Assembly (NCBI GenBank): GCA_016987375.1
Contig: PJRA01000216.1
Span: forward strand, 1,134,438 to 1,198,437
Origin: Brachionus koreanus
Taxonomy: Eukaryota; Rotifera; Eurotatoria; Ploima; Brachionidae
Length of the DNA stretch: 64,000 bases
Reading direction: 5' to 3'
Position 1 is the stretch's first letter. Each line of letters starts with the position of its first letter. The position numbers and the translations under genes were made by a program. The notes below the pieces were generated by a model. The model made no database searches, was not told the origin of the DNA, and saw only the letters and a list, made by a program, of their open reading frames with translations. Shown one piece after another: positions 47,028 through 59,898 of the stretch.

Positions 47028-47520
47028 TAAAAAATTTGTCCCTAACGAAATTTCTTTTTTTTTATTTGAAAATATTCAAATTCATATTTAGAATTTTTTT
47101 TTTACTTCAAGCAAGATAAATTTTCTAATTAAATGTAAAAAAATTTTTGCTGATACAGCCTTGGAAAGTTTACTTTTGTACAAAAATAATTAGAAAAACG
47201 AGTACATCAATCAAAAATTTACTTGTCAAATAAATAAAATTAAATGCCTCATAATATGAATTTTAATCTCATGTGTTAATTTTCTACTTCTGCTTGCTTT
47301 CTTAATAGAAACGAAAAGAGAAAAACAAAAAAGAGCAACACTTTTTTTAAATCAAAGAAAAATGCTCAAAAATGGTTGTCATAAGAACGATATTTTAGCT
47401 TTTGTGGTAAATTAAATTTTAGTTAGGAAATTTCTTCTGAACAAGGTATTAAATGTTTAATTTAAAATACATTATATTGTTTAATGATCTTTTAGAATAC
47501 AAATTAATTTTAGATTTAAA

Positions 47521-49900
47521 ATGTCGCGGCAAGACTTAGCTCAAATGAATGAGAGTGAAAGACAATTTTATTTTATTCAAGAGTTAAAAAAACTCGATTT
47601 TTTTAATATTAATGATTTTGTCAGTTTCGAAGAAACTAATCTAAAAAATTTGCAATCAAGCTTTGAATCCGAAAAATCGGAAAAAAGCGTTATCCTAGAT
47701 GATAAAATTCAATTAAATAAAGAACCTTCGAATAGTAAATATTCTTTAAAAATTTAATCAATATTTGAACTTAATCAATCAAGTCAGTGAAAGTTTAGAA
47801 GAAAAATCATCAAAACGAGCCATTGATATAATAAATGAGAAAATATCTAAGTTAGATGATGCATTCGCTCACTTAAGTGACATTAAAGTCAAAGGGCGAC
47901 CTGAGAGCTATCAAATTGTTCCCGATTTAAAACAAAAAGAACTTTTGAATAAACTCAAGGGTACATATTCATCTATAAGTTAAAAATTTAGTTAAATTTT
48001 AAAAATTAAGAAAAAGAAGACAGAGAAATCAAAAGATTTGGTGGCATTTATTCAATCAAGAATGTAATTTATGAAAAAAAAACCTCTATTCCTCTCTCGC
48101 TTTCAATGGTAAATATAAAATTAATTTAAAAAAAAATAAAATTAAAAATAAAACTCTTAATGCAATATAAAATGTTAAACAAAATAAAAATTGATAAAAA
48201 AATTAAATATTTTAGAAAACTGATGAACAAGACTCGACTAAAGGGCCGAAATTAGTCGAGCTTTATCAGTATACTCAATATGATAGCAGAAATATTATAA
48301 GTTTACCCCATGACGTTGAGTTTGAAGAAGTAATGCACAAAGTACTCGAATCGATTACTATTTTGGAAAGAGAGGTAAGTTTATTTGTATAATTAGAATT
48401 GTTAATAAAAAATTTAAAATACTAATTTAAACTCAAAATGAACTTAAATTTTTAAATTTTTTTTATCACTCACAAATTTGATTTTATTAAATTAGTAAAT
48501 TAAAGTCTTTTTAGCCTCATTATAAAAGATTTCTACACAATATTGTTTATAGTAGACCATGTAAATTTTTAATTCATGTAATAATAGCAATTTAGAAGTT
48601 GGCTTTTGATAACGCATTTTGATTAAGGATACATTCTGGTGGTGCTTTCTGCAACGATATCAAAAACTACCCGGTATTCAATTCGAATACTTTAACAGAA
48701 TATCTGAGAATTATGTCAAAATATTATTTAACTTAATGGACTCTAAATACAGAGAAAAATTTTTTAATTCATTGGCAGATCTGTTAGCTTTATCAGTCTA
48801 CACTATTTTTTGTACATGCTTTCCCCAGTCTCATATGACTCATTTTAATGACGAATTTAAAGAATTTCTATGCAACACAACTCATTCTTGGATAAGCGGT
48901 AAAAAAATTTTCTTAAAAAAAATTCATAAGAAAATTTATTCTGATTTTCAGGATGCATGCCTTCACCAAAATCCTTTTCCCATTGGAATTTTAAAGTGAT
49001 TGATCCATCGGCAGCTGTTTTTGCTCAAGAAGTACTCAACAAAAAGCAAAATAACATACTGGAGTTTAATATGGAGACGCCCTCGCATCATAGTGTGATC
49101 AATAGCAAAACTCATAGTAGAATTAGTCATTCTAATTCGTCTCTTGACAAAAAATCAAGTGTTAGCTCAATGATGAAGAGAAAAACAGCTGCTGAAACAA
49201 GTTTTGCCAGTGATGCTCTTTCGAGTAAATCTTCCAAATTGAATAAAATCGTTCGTTCTAGATCGAGTAAGGAATCTCATCCTGCAGGGTTAGATTCAAA
49301 AAACATATTTAAAACAACAGTTTCTTTATTTTTATTTTCAGCAAAGGTCCAAGTTATGAAAATTGTTTGTTTGATTTATATGGAAAAAGTCCCCTAGTCG
49401 AACTTTATCTGTACAATTTCAATGGACAAAAAGTAAATAATGCTGAAACCTTGATTCGTCATCCTAGAGTTATAGAGTTACCTCCTTTGAATGCACCAAC
49501 TTACAGAGATTTAATTGACGAATCTGTAAAAAATATTAGAAAAATAGAAAAAGAACTTAAATTGTATAAAAAAAAAACAAAAAAAAAAAAAATAAAGAAA
49601 AATTGTTCAAATTTTTTAAGGGTTTCATCAAGGCAAAAAAGAGAACATACGAAATTTGTCAAAGAACGACGTAATTCGTTACGATTATATCAAAAAAATT
49701 TAGAAAGAGTTCTCGCTAATCAGAAAGAGGTATCTATTATTGGAGAAATAATAACAATGAACACCAAGGTAATTTTTTCAAATGAAATTTTTATTTATAA
49801 ATTATTTTAAAATTTTTCATAATAGAAAGATCCGAATTCAACAAATTTTACTTTGGATTTAGCTATTAAAAAAGCAATTGCTAATACTTCCAAAATTTAA
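47521..49900 (+). CDS. FAM227-family protein (FWWh domain)
   Basis: Eight exons: 47521-47734, 47784-47960, 48011-48108, 48216-48374, 48628-48898, 48952-49288, 49342-49768 and 49826-49900. Phases close and give 585 residues. The FWWh signature starts at DTFWWCFLQRY and continues through FNRISENYVKILF, LADLLALSVYTIFCTCFPQS, HFNDEFKEFLCNTTHSW and FSHWNFKV. LFDLYGKSPLVELYL corresponds to the family's C-terminal SPL motif. A basic coiled coil ends the chain. FAM227 proteins are testis- or cilium-associated in vertebrates with no defined biochemical role. A Ser/Lys-rich linker (residues about 345-400) separates the two conserved parts. Whether it is closer to FAM227A or B is not decided. Confidence 0.85.
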
Positions 49901-51036
49901 GTGTTTGTTTAAGCTGAATTAAAATGTTTCAGTGGCATGTTTGTTCAATTTTTTTTCTCAAGTTTATTCGAAAAAAAACCATTAATTCATGAAAAAAAAA
50001 GGTTTCTATAGCAATTTTTTATTTGATTAAGGGAAACAAAAAACTATATTTAAAAGTCTAAAAATAATTAAACTATTTAATTGAATAAAAAAATGTTAAC
50101 TCTTTTTAAATTTTTTTATTTTAATTTTTATTTTTCAAATATTTACAATAAAATATTTAAAAAAAATCAAGTTTTACACTTTATTTAACTAAATAATTTC
50201 CAAAAAAAAATACACTAGAGTTGAAATAATAAATATATATATATATATATATACATATATTGTCAAAGAAAACATAAACAACCAATCGAGTGTTTTTAGA
50301 TTTAAAAAAAATAAATCCATTTATAAAATATATATTCCAAACATTTATGTCATGCCAATAAAACTAAAATTTATTTGAATAAAAAAAAATAAAGTAAAAA
50401 TCGCGATCACGAAAATAATATCATGATTTCAATCCTTTAATCACCCATATTCAAATTCAGAAAATTACAATCAATTTAATTAAATAAACAAAATTTCTCA
50501 TAAACACATCTACGTAAACTTGCTTTCAATTTCTTGTTTGTAACTATGGATTTGTTAATTTTTTAATAATTTCCAAAATTAAAAATTACCTCTCAAGTTT
50601 TTTTTCCTCAAAATAATTTCTTTATTGTCGATATATAAATGCTCGAGTTCTAGGCAATCTGAAACAATTAGCCGCAAAGCAAAAAAGGCAAAGATTAGTA
50701 ATTTTCAAAAAAATTCTAATTTAAAAAAAGAAGAAATAAAATTTCAAAAAATTTTTTGTTTCATTTTCAGCTGTTTTTTATTTTTTTTCCATATAATTTA
50801 TTTTCTGATAAATTGATTGAGTTAAAAAATTGATCTTAAAAGTAAAATTTAAAACATTAAAATTTTGTCTCTGCAGATTTCTTTTTTTTCTAAGTAAATT
50901 TATTTATTTCTATTTGTTTCGTATAATTAAAATTTGAAAATTAGATCTTTTACGTCATAGAACAATGTTATTTTTGTAATGAAAAATATTTGAATTTATT
51001 AATTAACTTAAAGTTGAAATTAATCTAAAATCGTTC
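49901..51036. other. AT-rich spacer with (AT)n tract
   Basis: No gene is supported. An (AT)n run occupies 50232-50253. The 63-codon frame at 50625-50816 has no convincing features. Confidence 0.5.
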
Positions 51037-54000
51037 ATGATGGTATCCTCAGTTGCTAAGAAAGAGTTGACTCATGAATGGGAAAATGAACGATACAAAG
51101 ATTACCAAGTAATAGTTTTATTTTTTTTTGTTCGAAGTCAAAATTATAATTGATATTGAAGGAGTCGATGCGGAATTTTCAAAGCTCTTCAAAATCGGAA
51201 ACACATATTCCAAAATCTGCCAAAAAAACATCTAAACAAGAAATTTTTCTTCCCAAGACAAGACTTAGTCGTACTGGGCAATTGCTTCTTTTTACTAATG
51301 AAGATGAAACAGATTTGTATCAGACAAGAATAAATTCAATTCTAGCTAAGAAAACCTACTCGAAAAAATGGATCGAAGATGTTGGTCAAGAATTAAATAT
51401 GGAGGCTGCAAAATTTTTGGATGAAAGAGTAATTTTTTTTTTAAATAAAAATAGATCTTATCTAAATTCAATCAAAGCTTAATGAAAACTTGGACACATT
51501 TTTGACTAATAGAAAAAGTTTGGGCAAGATAATTGGCAGAAATAGTAATTTTCTCATTCAAGACTTGAATATGAAATCTGGGTACAGTAACAACTAATTT
51601 TTTTTTTATTTAATTAAAGAAAAAAAAATTAATTTAGTAAAGACAGAAGACTTCAAAAAGTTCCTTATTTGGAATATTTGCCCACCAATTTTGACCCTAA
51701 ATCTGAGCTAGCTAATGCTCTCAAGTCTCTTAATTCATTGGAAAATTTGGACCGAACGTCAACATCTCATTCTAACAGAATATCTGGTCTTTCGTTTGCC
51801 GAAATTGTTGAATCAAATTCAAGTGATGATGAAAAAAATGAAAAACATGGACCGTACATATTTTTAAAACTTTTCATTAGAATTTATATTTTTTTATAAA
51901 ACAAAAAATTAGAACTTTTTCAAGACTGTCAAGTCAACCTATTCTCTCAACAAAAGCACTGATTAATAAATTGAGCTCATCGGCTAAAATTAGCAATAAT
52001 TTGTCAAGTGAGCTTTATTTGAGTACGATTAATACTTGTTGGATTTAATTTTTTATTAAAGCTAATGAAAAAAATGGTGAAACAAATGAAAAGCCTGAAG
52101 AATTAGTTGAAAATATCCCCGAAAACGAAATTGCCATTAGCTACAAGGACACTTTTGAGCCTGAACTTTCAACTAGCGCCAAACCGAGCTCGAGAAAAGC
52201 TAAATCAAGCGCGAGAGACGACAAAAATGATAAGTCAAGCAGAAAATCAACCGAACTTCAAAAAAATATTCTCAATTCTAAAAAAATCTTAGAAAAACGC
52301 TATGTAATCCGAACACAAAATAGCAGTCCGGTTGCGAACACTAAAACAAGTGAAAACTCAGAGACCATTTCAATAAGCAATACAAAATCAAGCAAACCAA
52401 CTAGTCAAGTAAACACTTCGACTATCACTAAGCCAACCACATATACGGCAGCTAGAAAAAAAATCATATCTCCAAAATTGACTGATAGAGACAATAATCG
52501 GTCCAACTTGAATAGCTTAGCTATATCGGGCGCCAACAAATATGATGCTGATGATTTTCAAAATCCAAATAGCAAAAATCAAAGTTCATTTTATTCGTCA
52601 TTTGTTAATAATCGTGCACCAAATACCCCACTACCCTCACAAGACAAAACTTTCACCTCAGCATCAGCTATCAAGCCGTGCGTTCATTTTAAGCCCATTC
52701 CAGATAACGAAGATCTCGAGCCTATTACGATAAGTGTCACTGAAATTGAAAACGAATTAACTGGCAATTCCATTAGAATAAGAAGATTTTTTGACAGACA
52801 ATCTATCAGAATAAATAAAATGGAAATAAAACAGGAAACAAAGCAAACTTTTTCTAATAAAACAACCAAATCTTTTAGTGCTCAGTCAGCAAAAAAAAGA
52901 GATGTTAAACAGCAGTTGTTTGAGGAAAATAAAATGGAGCCTGAAATTGAAAATTTTAGCATAAAACTAGTTCCGAAAGTAAACCGAACTAAATCAGCTC
53001 CTATAAAGAATTCAAGTCAAACAAAATTTTTGCTTATTCCTAATTTGGAGCTTGAAGCTGAATCAAATCAATCGGATTTTAGACAAACTAATGACCAAAT
53101 TTCAGAAATTTTTCCCACTAATGAAACAGTAGAAAGGGAAGAAAATTTTGAAACGAAAAAAACTGTCGATAATATTCCAGCAAGTGAGCCAAAACAAGAT
53201 TTAGACACTGACAAAGTAAAGACTGAAAATGTTGAAGTGGACTCATCACCTAAAAAAGAAAATAGTGTCTCCGATAAAAATTACTTATCGGCTGACTATG
53301 TTGATAATCTAAGCATTAGCTCTAGAGTTTCGTCTGTGCGTAAGAATAGTACAGATTGGGTCTATTACGAGAATAATTCGGAAAAAAATGAAACTGAAAG
53401 TGAAGCCTACGAAAAATTGAACAAACCAGGTAAAATTTCATCTGAAAAAAAAATTGAAGAAACTTCATCGAGTGATTATCAGCAAATTATGTCATCGAGA
53501 CGTGATTCTGATCAAGAGATTAGCTACAAAGAATACTATGAGACTAAGTATGATGACACTGATATAAGTGGCAAAATTGATACTATATTAGAAGAAAATA
53601 GCGAATGTGTGGCTCAGATTTTGGCCAATAATTTAGAAAACTGTTTGTCTCATGACCAAAATGAAGAAAATAGAACAAGTACTAAGTCGATTGACCAAGA
53701 AGAAAATGAAAAAATTAAAGAAAAGTCTATTGACTGTGAGAAAGTAGAACTAGATTTAAGTGGTAGTCAGAAAGGACAGGAAGTTTCTTTGGCTGATTCA
53801 GATAAGGAAATTATTGCCAGCGAAGATCAAAAATATGAGGCTAATGAATCAAAATCTAATGAAATTAATAAAATTGATGAAAGAGAAAAAATTATTATGG
53901 ACCAAGTTGATTTTAAGAATGAAGCGAATTTAAAAAATGAAAATTCTAAAGATCAAGAAGAAGAATTGAATTCAAATAAGCTTGAAGATGTTCATCAGTT

Positions 54001-57000
54001 GAATTTAAATGAAGAGACTGATTCTCAGAAAGAGAAGGACATGGAGACAAATATTGATGTGAATCAACTTGAATATTTGGAAAAAAATTCTCAAATGGAA
54101 GAAAATCAACTAAAAGAGAATTTAACAGAAGAAAGAGTGGAACAAATTGAACATCAAGATGAAAAAAAATTAGAATTCATTGATTTTAATCCAATTAAAG
54201 ATTTAATTGAATCCGAAAATGTTAAATCAGGTACTATTGAAATATCGGACAAAATTGAAGATTTTGAAGACAGCAATAAGCGAAAAATATCAATATCTAT
54301 TGTAATAAAGCAGCCAGATTTGGTTGAGGAGTCTAATAGCACATTTGGCATAAATGTTTTAATGGATAATAAAATTGAAGCTAATGAAGAAAAAAAAATT
54401 TCAGATAGAACAATTGTCAGTCAAGTTTTAGTTAAAAATGATCATTTAAATCAAATTGAAAATAAAAATGTGTCAAGTTCGAGTAGAATTTATGATGAAA
54501 AAGAAAAGTCAAGTCAGATAGAAGAAAAAACTGTTCAAATTTCATCCGAAAAAGATAAAAATAAAACAGAACTAGTTGAGTTTGATAACAAAAGTAGTGC
54601 TTCTGAAAAACAGACCAAAAAAGTTGAATTTTCGGATCATGTCACTGAGCAGATAATTGCTCCTTCAAATAATGTTTTATCAAAAAATACAAATATCGAA
54701 AAATCTAATTTAAATGAATGCAAAAAACCAACTGATTTAGTAGCTAAACAAAAAAATAAAAATAATTTAGAAAATGAAAAAATAACAACAAACAAAAAGT
54801 CAAAATCAGCAGCATTAACCAAATCGATTGAAGAACGTGAAGAACCTAAAAATGAAATTAAAACCAAAGAAGAAACAGCTGACAAGCCATCGAAGTATAA
54901 GATAAATTTATCTAGCATTGACGATTTACTGGGAATTAAGAATGATGACACTATTAAAGATCAGGAAACCAAAAATGAGCCGAATAAAATACAAAAGCCT
55001 GTTAAAGAAAGTAAATTCGAACGAAAAATGCGTGAAAAAAGAGAACGATATAAAAATTTTCCCTATTTACAACTTCCTTGGGATTCATATAAAGCTATTG
55101 TCGATCAAGAATCATATAAAGAAGCATTTTCAATTCCAGGTAGAAATTTCTGCTCTCTATTTATGAGGCTACTTTCAGTAGGGTTTTTTCTTTTAGTTGA
55201 CTTATTTTTCAAAAGTTGTTTTTCATAACTAATATTTAATTGACAAAAATCGAGACAAGAATATAACCAAAAGTTAAAAAAAAATTTCTCCATATAACTA
55301 AAACTTAACGTAAATAAAATACATAGCATAGAACAAGATGGGCTTAAATATTTTTAAAAAGACATTGTTATTATTGGAAAAAAAATAAAAATTTTGCACA
55401 AAACTGCTAAATTTTCATGATTGTTTTTTAATAAGATTTTTTCCCTTTCCGTTCTTTACTTTTCCGTATTTATCATCAGATATGAATAAATATTTCTAGT
55501 ACTCTCGACATTATTCTGTAAAAGTTGTTAGAAGAATGAAATTTTTCACTTTAAAAATAAATCTTAAAAAAAATATTTTATAATTTTTATTCACAAGATG
55601 TACTTAATCCATTGATCCATCAAATTAACCCCGAAAATACTTCAGTTGACGAGTTGGTTCTTGAAAGAAGAATTTTAGAGGATAAAATTTTGGAATTAAG
55701 ACAAGAGAAACTAACAATGTAATTTATTTTAAATTGAAAATTTTAAATGTTGAATAATGAGAAATTTTATTTTGTTACTTCTAGATTGACAATGACTGAC
55801 GAAGAAAGAGCAAAAATGGCAAAAAAAAATGACAAAAAAAAACCAAATAAAAAAACTGCTGATCTAAAAGTTAAACAAGACATGGAGTTTAAAGATCGAA
55901 TTATCAGAGAAGAACGCATTCGACTTCAAAATGAATCTTATAAGAAAAAATTAGTTACTATTATAATAAATAGAATTAAAAAAAATAATATTTAGTATAA
56001 AATCTTAAAGGAAAGAGACAATGTGAGAAAACTTTTGGATGAAGCTTTGTCTGAAAAAGAAAAGGAAATAGAAAATTTAGAAAATGAATTGAAAGCAAAT
56101 CAGAAGGTTGCTTTTTTTTAAAGAAAAAAATTTAAAAACATTTAAAAATAATATTCAAGGAATTGAATTCACAATTAAATGGAATAATGGAACAAATTTC
56201 TTATTTGGAAGGTACTGAGGATCAAATTAGAGAAGTATTGGCTCAGGCAAGAGTTGAACTTCGAAACAGAATCAAACAAAATCAACAAGAGACAAGAAAA
56301 AATCTTAGAGAAATGCATGAAGAAAGGAAAGAATCAAAATTATTCGATTTTAATGTGAAAAAAAAAGAACTTGAATGGTTGCTTGGAATGTATACAGACT
56401 CTCCTGAGGAGTTGGATAAAATAAAGGCAAAACAAAATTCTCTTGAGTCCGATATTGAACAATGGTTTTTTAAATTTGAAAACGAATGCATTGACCAAGA
56501 GAAAGAACTGGAAGATAGAGAAGTTGAAGAAGACAATATGCTCATAACTATGGAACATGAAGAGGAAGAAAACGCACTAAAATCAATCAAGCAAGAACAA
56601 TTTGAATTGCTACAAGAAAAAAAGAGTTTAATCGAAAATTTTGAAGAAATCAAAACTAAAATAGTTCAACGAATGTAAAATAAAATTACATAATAATATT
56701 TTAGTTTAATTTTTGGTTTTTAAGTGAAATAGTCAAGAAAGAGAAAGAAGTAATGATGGATGAAAAAAAACAGTTTGAATTAAACATTCAAATGGATGTT
56801 GAAAGACAAAATCAAAAACTTTTGGAAATAATTGTAAATTTAATTTAATTTTATTTTTTTTATATTCATTTATTGTTTTGAAAGGATGCGGAGAAACAAG
56901 CTAAAGAAGAAATAAAAAGCGAACTTGAACAATATAAACAAACACTCTTTTTACGAAGAGAAAAAAATTTAAACCTAAAAACCGACTTATCATTTCTGAC

Positions 57001-57172
57001 TCATTCGCACAACATAACAAAGCCGTTTGTGTTTTCTTATGTAATGCATTGGCCGATTGAATTATTTGCCAAGTAAATATTTCTTTAACATTTTTTTTAT
57101 ATAATGTTTAATATTTTTTATTTTAGACCGTTCGATCAAGACAAGATTAAGAAAAGTAAACCTAAAAAATAA
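51037..57172 (+). CDS. Large acidic coiled-coil protein, unrecognised
   Basis: Thirteen exons: 51037-51108, 51162-51428, 51478-51581, 51638-51853, 51913-52007, 52062-55139, 55598-55718, 55785-55953, 56011-56106, 56160-56674, 56725-56833, 56885-57072 and 57127-57172. All phases agree; 1691 residues. The N-terminal exons are moderately basic and structured. The 3.1-kb exon 6 encodes a Glu/Lys/Ser/Asn-rich low-complexity region of about 1000 residues. After it comes a denser block (ERKMREKRERYKNFPYLQLP and WDSYKAIVDQESYKEAFSIP). Long coiled coils follow, and a conserved-looking end NITKPFVFSYVMHWPIELFA before a basic tail. I do not recognise the family. The ordered ends around a disordered middle and the position after FAM227 would suit a ciliary structural protein, but that is inference. 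Confidence 0.75.
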
Positions 57173-57353
57173 AAAAAAATACTCAAACAATACAAATTTT
57201 GAAATTTAAATCTAATAAAAATGTACAATCTTTTAAATTATTTATTCTATCAATTTTTTATTAAATTTATATAGAATTTTTTTTTCTAAATTTTAACTTT
57301 TTTTTTCTTATACTCAATTCTTTTATCTATCAAATTATCTTATTCGATTTTTT

Positions 57354-57428
57354 TTAGTTTATTTTTGAACACGGCTATCAAAACTAATACTATTTTTTAA
57401 CGGTCCAGAGCTCGTCAGTGACGGTACC
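57354..57428 (-). mobile_element. Dispersed repeat, copy B (GGTACCGTCA element, inverted)
   Basis: The reverse complement of this stretch aligns with 1433-1507: GGTACCGTCA, then GGACCG, AGTTTTGAT, GCC, TGTTCAAAAATAAA. Roughly three quarters of the positions match. It lies about 180 bp beyond the stop of the coiled-coil gene. No transposase remains are seen next to this copy. Confidence 0.6.
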
Positions 57429-58450
57429 CAACATTACTTTTAATAGACTAAATTAATTATATTAAAATGAAATTATTCTAGATAAATTATTTTAATTTGA
57501 TGCATTTTTTTAAAAAAAAATATTATTTTTTTATATTTAAATTTATTTCCTATAAAAATAAGTTTGGAAAATACTTATAGCATGATTTTATTTCTTTTTT
57601 AATTTAACCAGTTATGTTGCTAAAGTATTCTATTCTAGTCGACTTAATTGGCGACCAGACCATCAAGTTAATATTATTAATTTTAATAATATCACGGTTG
57701 TTGAAAAATACGAATGTAACTTAACTTCTAAAAATAAAAATGATAATTATGATTTAGGTTGAATGTTTTTTATTATTAAAATAAGGCCAATGAAAATGTC
57801 TGTGGCTCTTTTATAAAAATATCCCCGGCACAATAATTTTTAGGAAAATAAGTTTTATATATCATCTTATAGAAAATTTTACAAGGATTTTAAATTAATA
57901 TAAATTATTTTGAAACAAGGATAAGAAAAGACTGAATTTTGACATATTTTATTTGTTGCTAAAAAAGCAATAGCTTCAAAAATTTGAGAACAGGTAAGGC
58001 CATTTATTTTAATTTTAAACATTTTTTCTGAAGTTAAATTTTAGGCAATTTAGCTAATTTTTTCAAAAAATTAAAAATCCTAAAATTCTCTCTTTCTTAT
58101 CAACTATCCAAAAATTCAGTCAATCTTTGTCTCATATCTAAGTATCATGGCACCGATTTGAACCAATTTGTGAGCATCTAATCAAAAAAGACAGTTGCTT
58201 TGTTTATTCAATTGTTTTGAAAAATAAGCATAAATTCCTGCTAAACTCATATACAATTATCTTGATTTTTGGACGTTTTTTTTTCGGGTAGCAAATTTTT
58301 TTCACCTGATTGTAAAATTATTTTTATATTAGCAAAAATAATAGTATTTAAAAAACAAACAAAAATTTTTTGATAAAATTTTATTCTATTATATTGAAAA
58401 AAGAAAAAATTAATTAGTACCGACAAAAAAAAATTATGTAAATATCAAAT

Positions 58451-58998
58451 TTAAATTTTTTCGATGTCTTTTTGATTTTCTGACAGGACTTTTTTCTGTA
58501 TTTCTTTTTTTAGTTGTAGAACCACGAGGTCTGGCACGGCGTTTTGGACCTTTTGAAGATATTTGTGCATTAGTTTGATTATTTTAACAATATTTAAATC
58601 ATTCAGTTCATCTAATTGTAAAGGATTTGATAAGTTTTCACTATTTATATTTATTTATTCATTATCTATTATAAAAAGTGTATTTATGTGCGTCTTGGTG
58701 AAAGAGCAAATACATATTAATTGGAAAATTACTTTTACTACCTTGAGAATAACATGAATATCGTCATTTTTTTTGATTACTTGATTACCTTTTTTCCATT
58801 TCTGTTTATCGAATATATATTTGCAGATTTATCAGCTGTTTCAAGATCTTTAAACATGCAAAACTCGAAATATTGTTTATTTTGGTTTTGTGAAATTTGG
58901 TGCAAAATAAACAAATAGAAAAAAAATGGTAAAAACTTGGAAAGAAAAGTTTTAAGAGTTTTTAACATTTTGTTCTGTTCTATTGTACTAAATTTCAC
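58451..58998 (-). CDS. Probable small gene with hydrophobic N-terminus; exon structure unresolved
   Basis: Exon 1 (58781-58998) is open from an ATG: MKFSTIEQNKMLKTLKTFL, a hydrophobic stretch FLPFFFYLFIL that could be a signal peptide or anchor, then KQYFEFCMFKDLETADKSAN. A donor in phase 2 fits an acceptor at 58641. The second exon, 58451-58640, reads NLSNPLQLDELNDLNIVKII and continues as an amphipathic helix to a stop, for 135 residues in total. An overlapping frame in the second exon (KGPKRRARPRGSTTKKRN, stop at 58434) has more AT-ending codons and is an alternative. Which frame is real, and whether one or two introns are present, cannot be settled by eye. The product is not recognised. 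Confidence 0.4.
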
Positions 58999-59353
58999 AA
59001 AACCGTTTATTTTTTACCACGTATTTTGTCTTCAAAATCATTCAATTTTTTACTAGCAGAAAGAAATAGATATCCAAATTTTTAACATGGCAAAGATTTT
59101 TTTCCCACTACAAACATTGTAAAAAAAAAGCTTTTTAGAAAAAAAACCTTATTCATAGTGATTTAACTATTTAGACAAAAATTAATTTTTTAATCTAACC
59201 GTTAAATGCAAATTTAAAAATTTCTAATTTAATCTTGTTTTTAATTTAACAGAGTATAATAAGAAAAAATACTTTTAAATTATACTTGCATTTCTTATCA
59301 TTTTTTTTTTAACCAGTGGTTTTTTTTACAATTTTAGAGAGTATATCCTTTAA

Positions 59354-59708
59354 CCCTTACAATCTCAGTATTGAAAACCGATTGTTATCAATAAACCAAG
59401 CATGTTTCTTTATATTTTCAATATTATAGCCTATAACAAAATTTGTAATCGGATTACAAATTTGAAGGATAAATGGCAGGCTATTCATAAAATTAGCGCA
59501 TAATTTTATTTCAAAATAAGGCACTTTTCAAAATCTCAGAATAAATTCTATTTACTCAAAAAAGCTTTTCTTAATCTACTCATAAAATCTTACTAAAATC
59601 ATTTTTTCGGAATTGATTTTTTAAAGCTGTAATCTACAACATCGAAATATAAAGAAACATGCTTGATTTTTTGATAGCTAATGCCATTCAACACTGAAAG
59701 TGAAAGCG
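59354..59708. mobile_element. TTAA-flanked MITE 2 with long terminal inverted repeats
   Basis: A 355-bp element between TTAA at 59350-59353 and 59709-59712. The ends read CCCTTACAATCTCAGTATTG and, reverse-complemented from the right, CGCTTTCACTTTCAGTGTTG. The inverted arms continue for about 90 bp and include a perfect 21-bp match at 59397-59417 and 59645-59665 (CAAGCATGTTTC...). TTAA flanks and a CCCTT start are piggyBac traits. No coding capacity. Confidence 0.75.
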
Positions 59709-59898
59709 TTAAAGCAGATCTTTACAAAAATGGCCAAAAAATAAAAAACAAAATACATAAATTTCGATTTAAAAATGCTTTATTAAAAATAAATTAATTT
59801 TGAATATAAAATATTTTAATCATCGTTTAAAATTAAAATTAAATATCGCTAATATCTATTATCAACTTAAAAATCTGTGCTTGTGAAACTTAAATTTG

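Noticed and set aside
46181..47119. Long open frame spanning the N run
   Set aside because: Almost all of it is undetermined sequence; the readable ends are a SINE head and AT-rich DNA.
54154..54951. Minus-strand frames within the large coiled-coil exon
   Set aside because: They are antisense shadows of a Glu/Lys/Ser-rich coding exon, giving Ser/Phe/Leu-rich nonsense.
57671..57692. Near-perfect AT palindrome
   Set aside because: It consists only of A and T in a region of that composition, so chance is a sufficient explanation.
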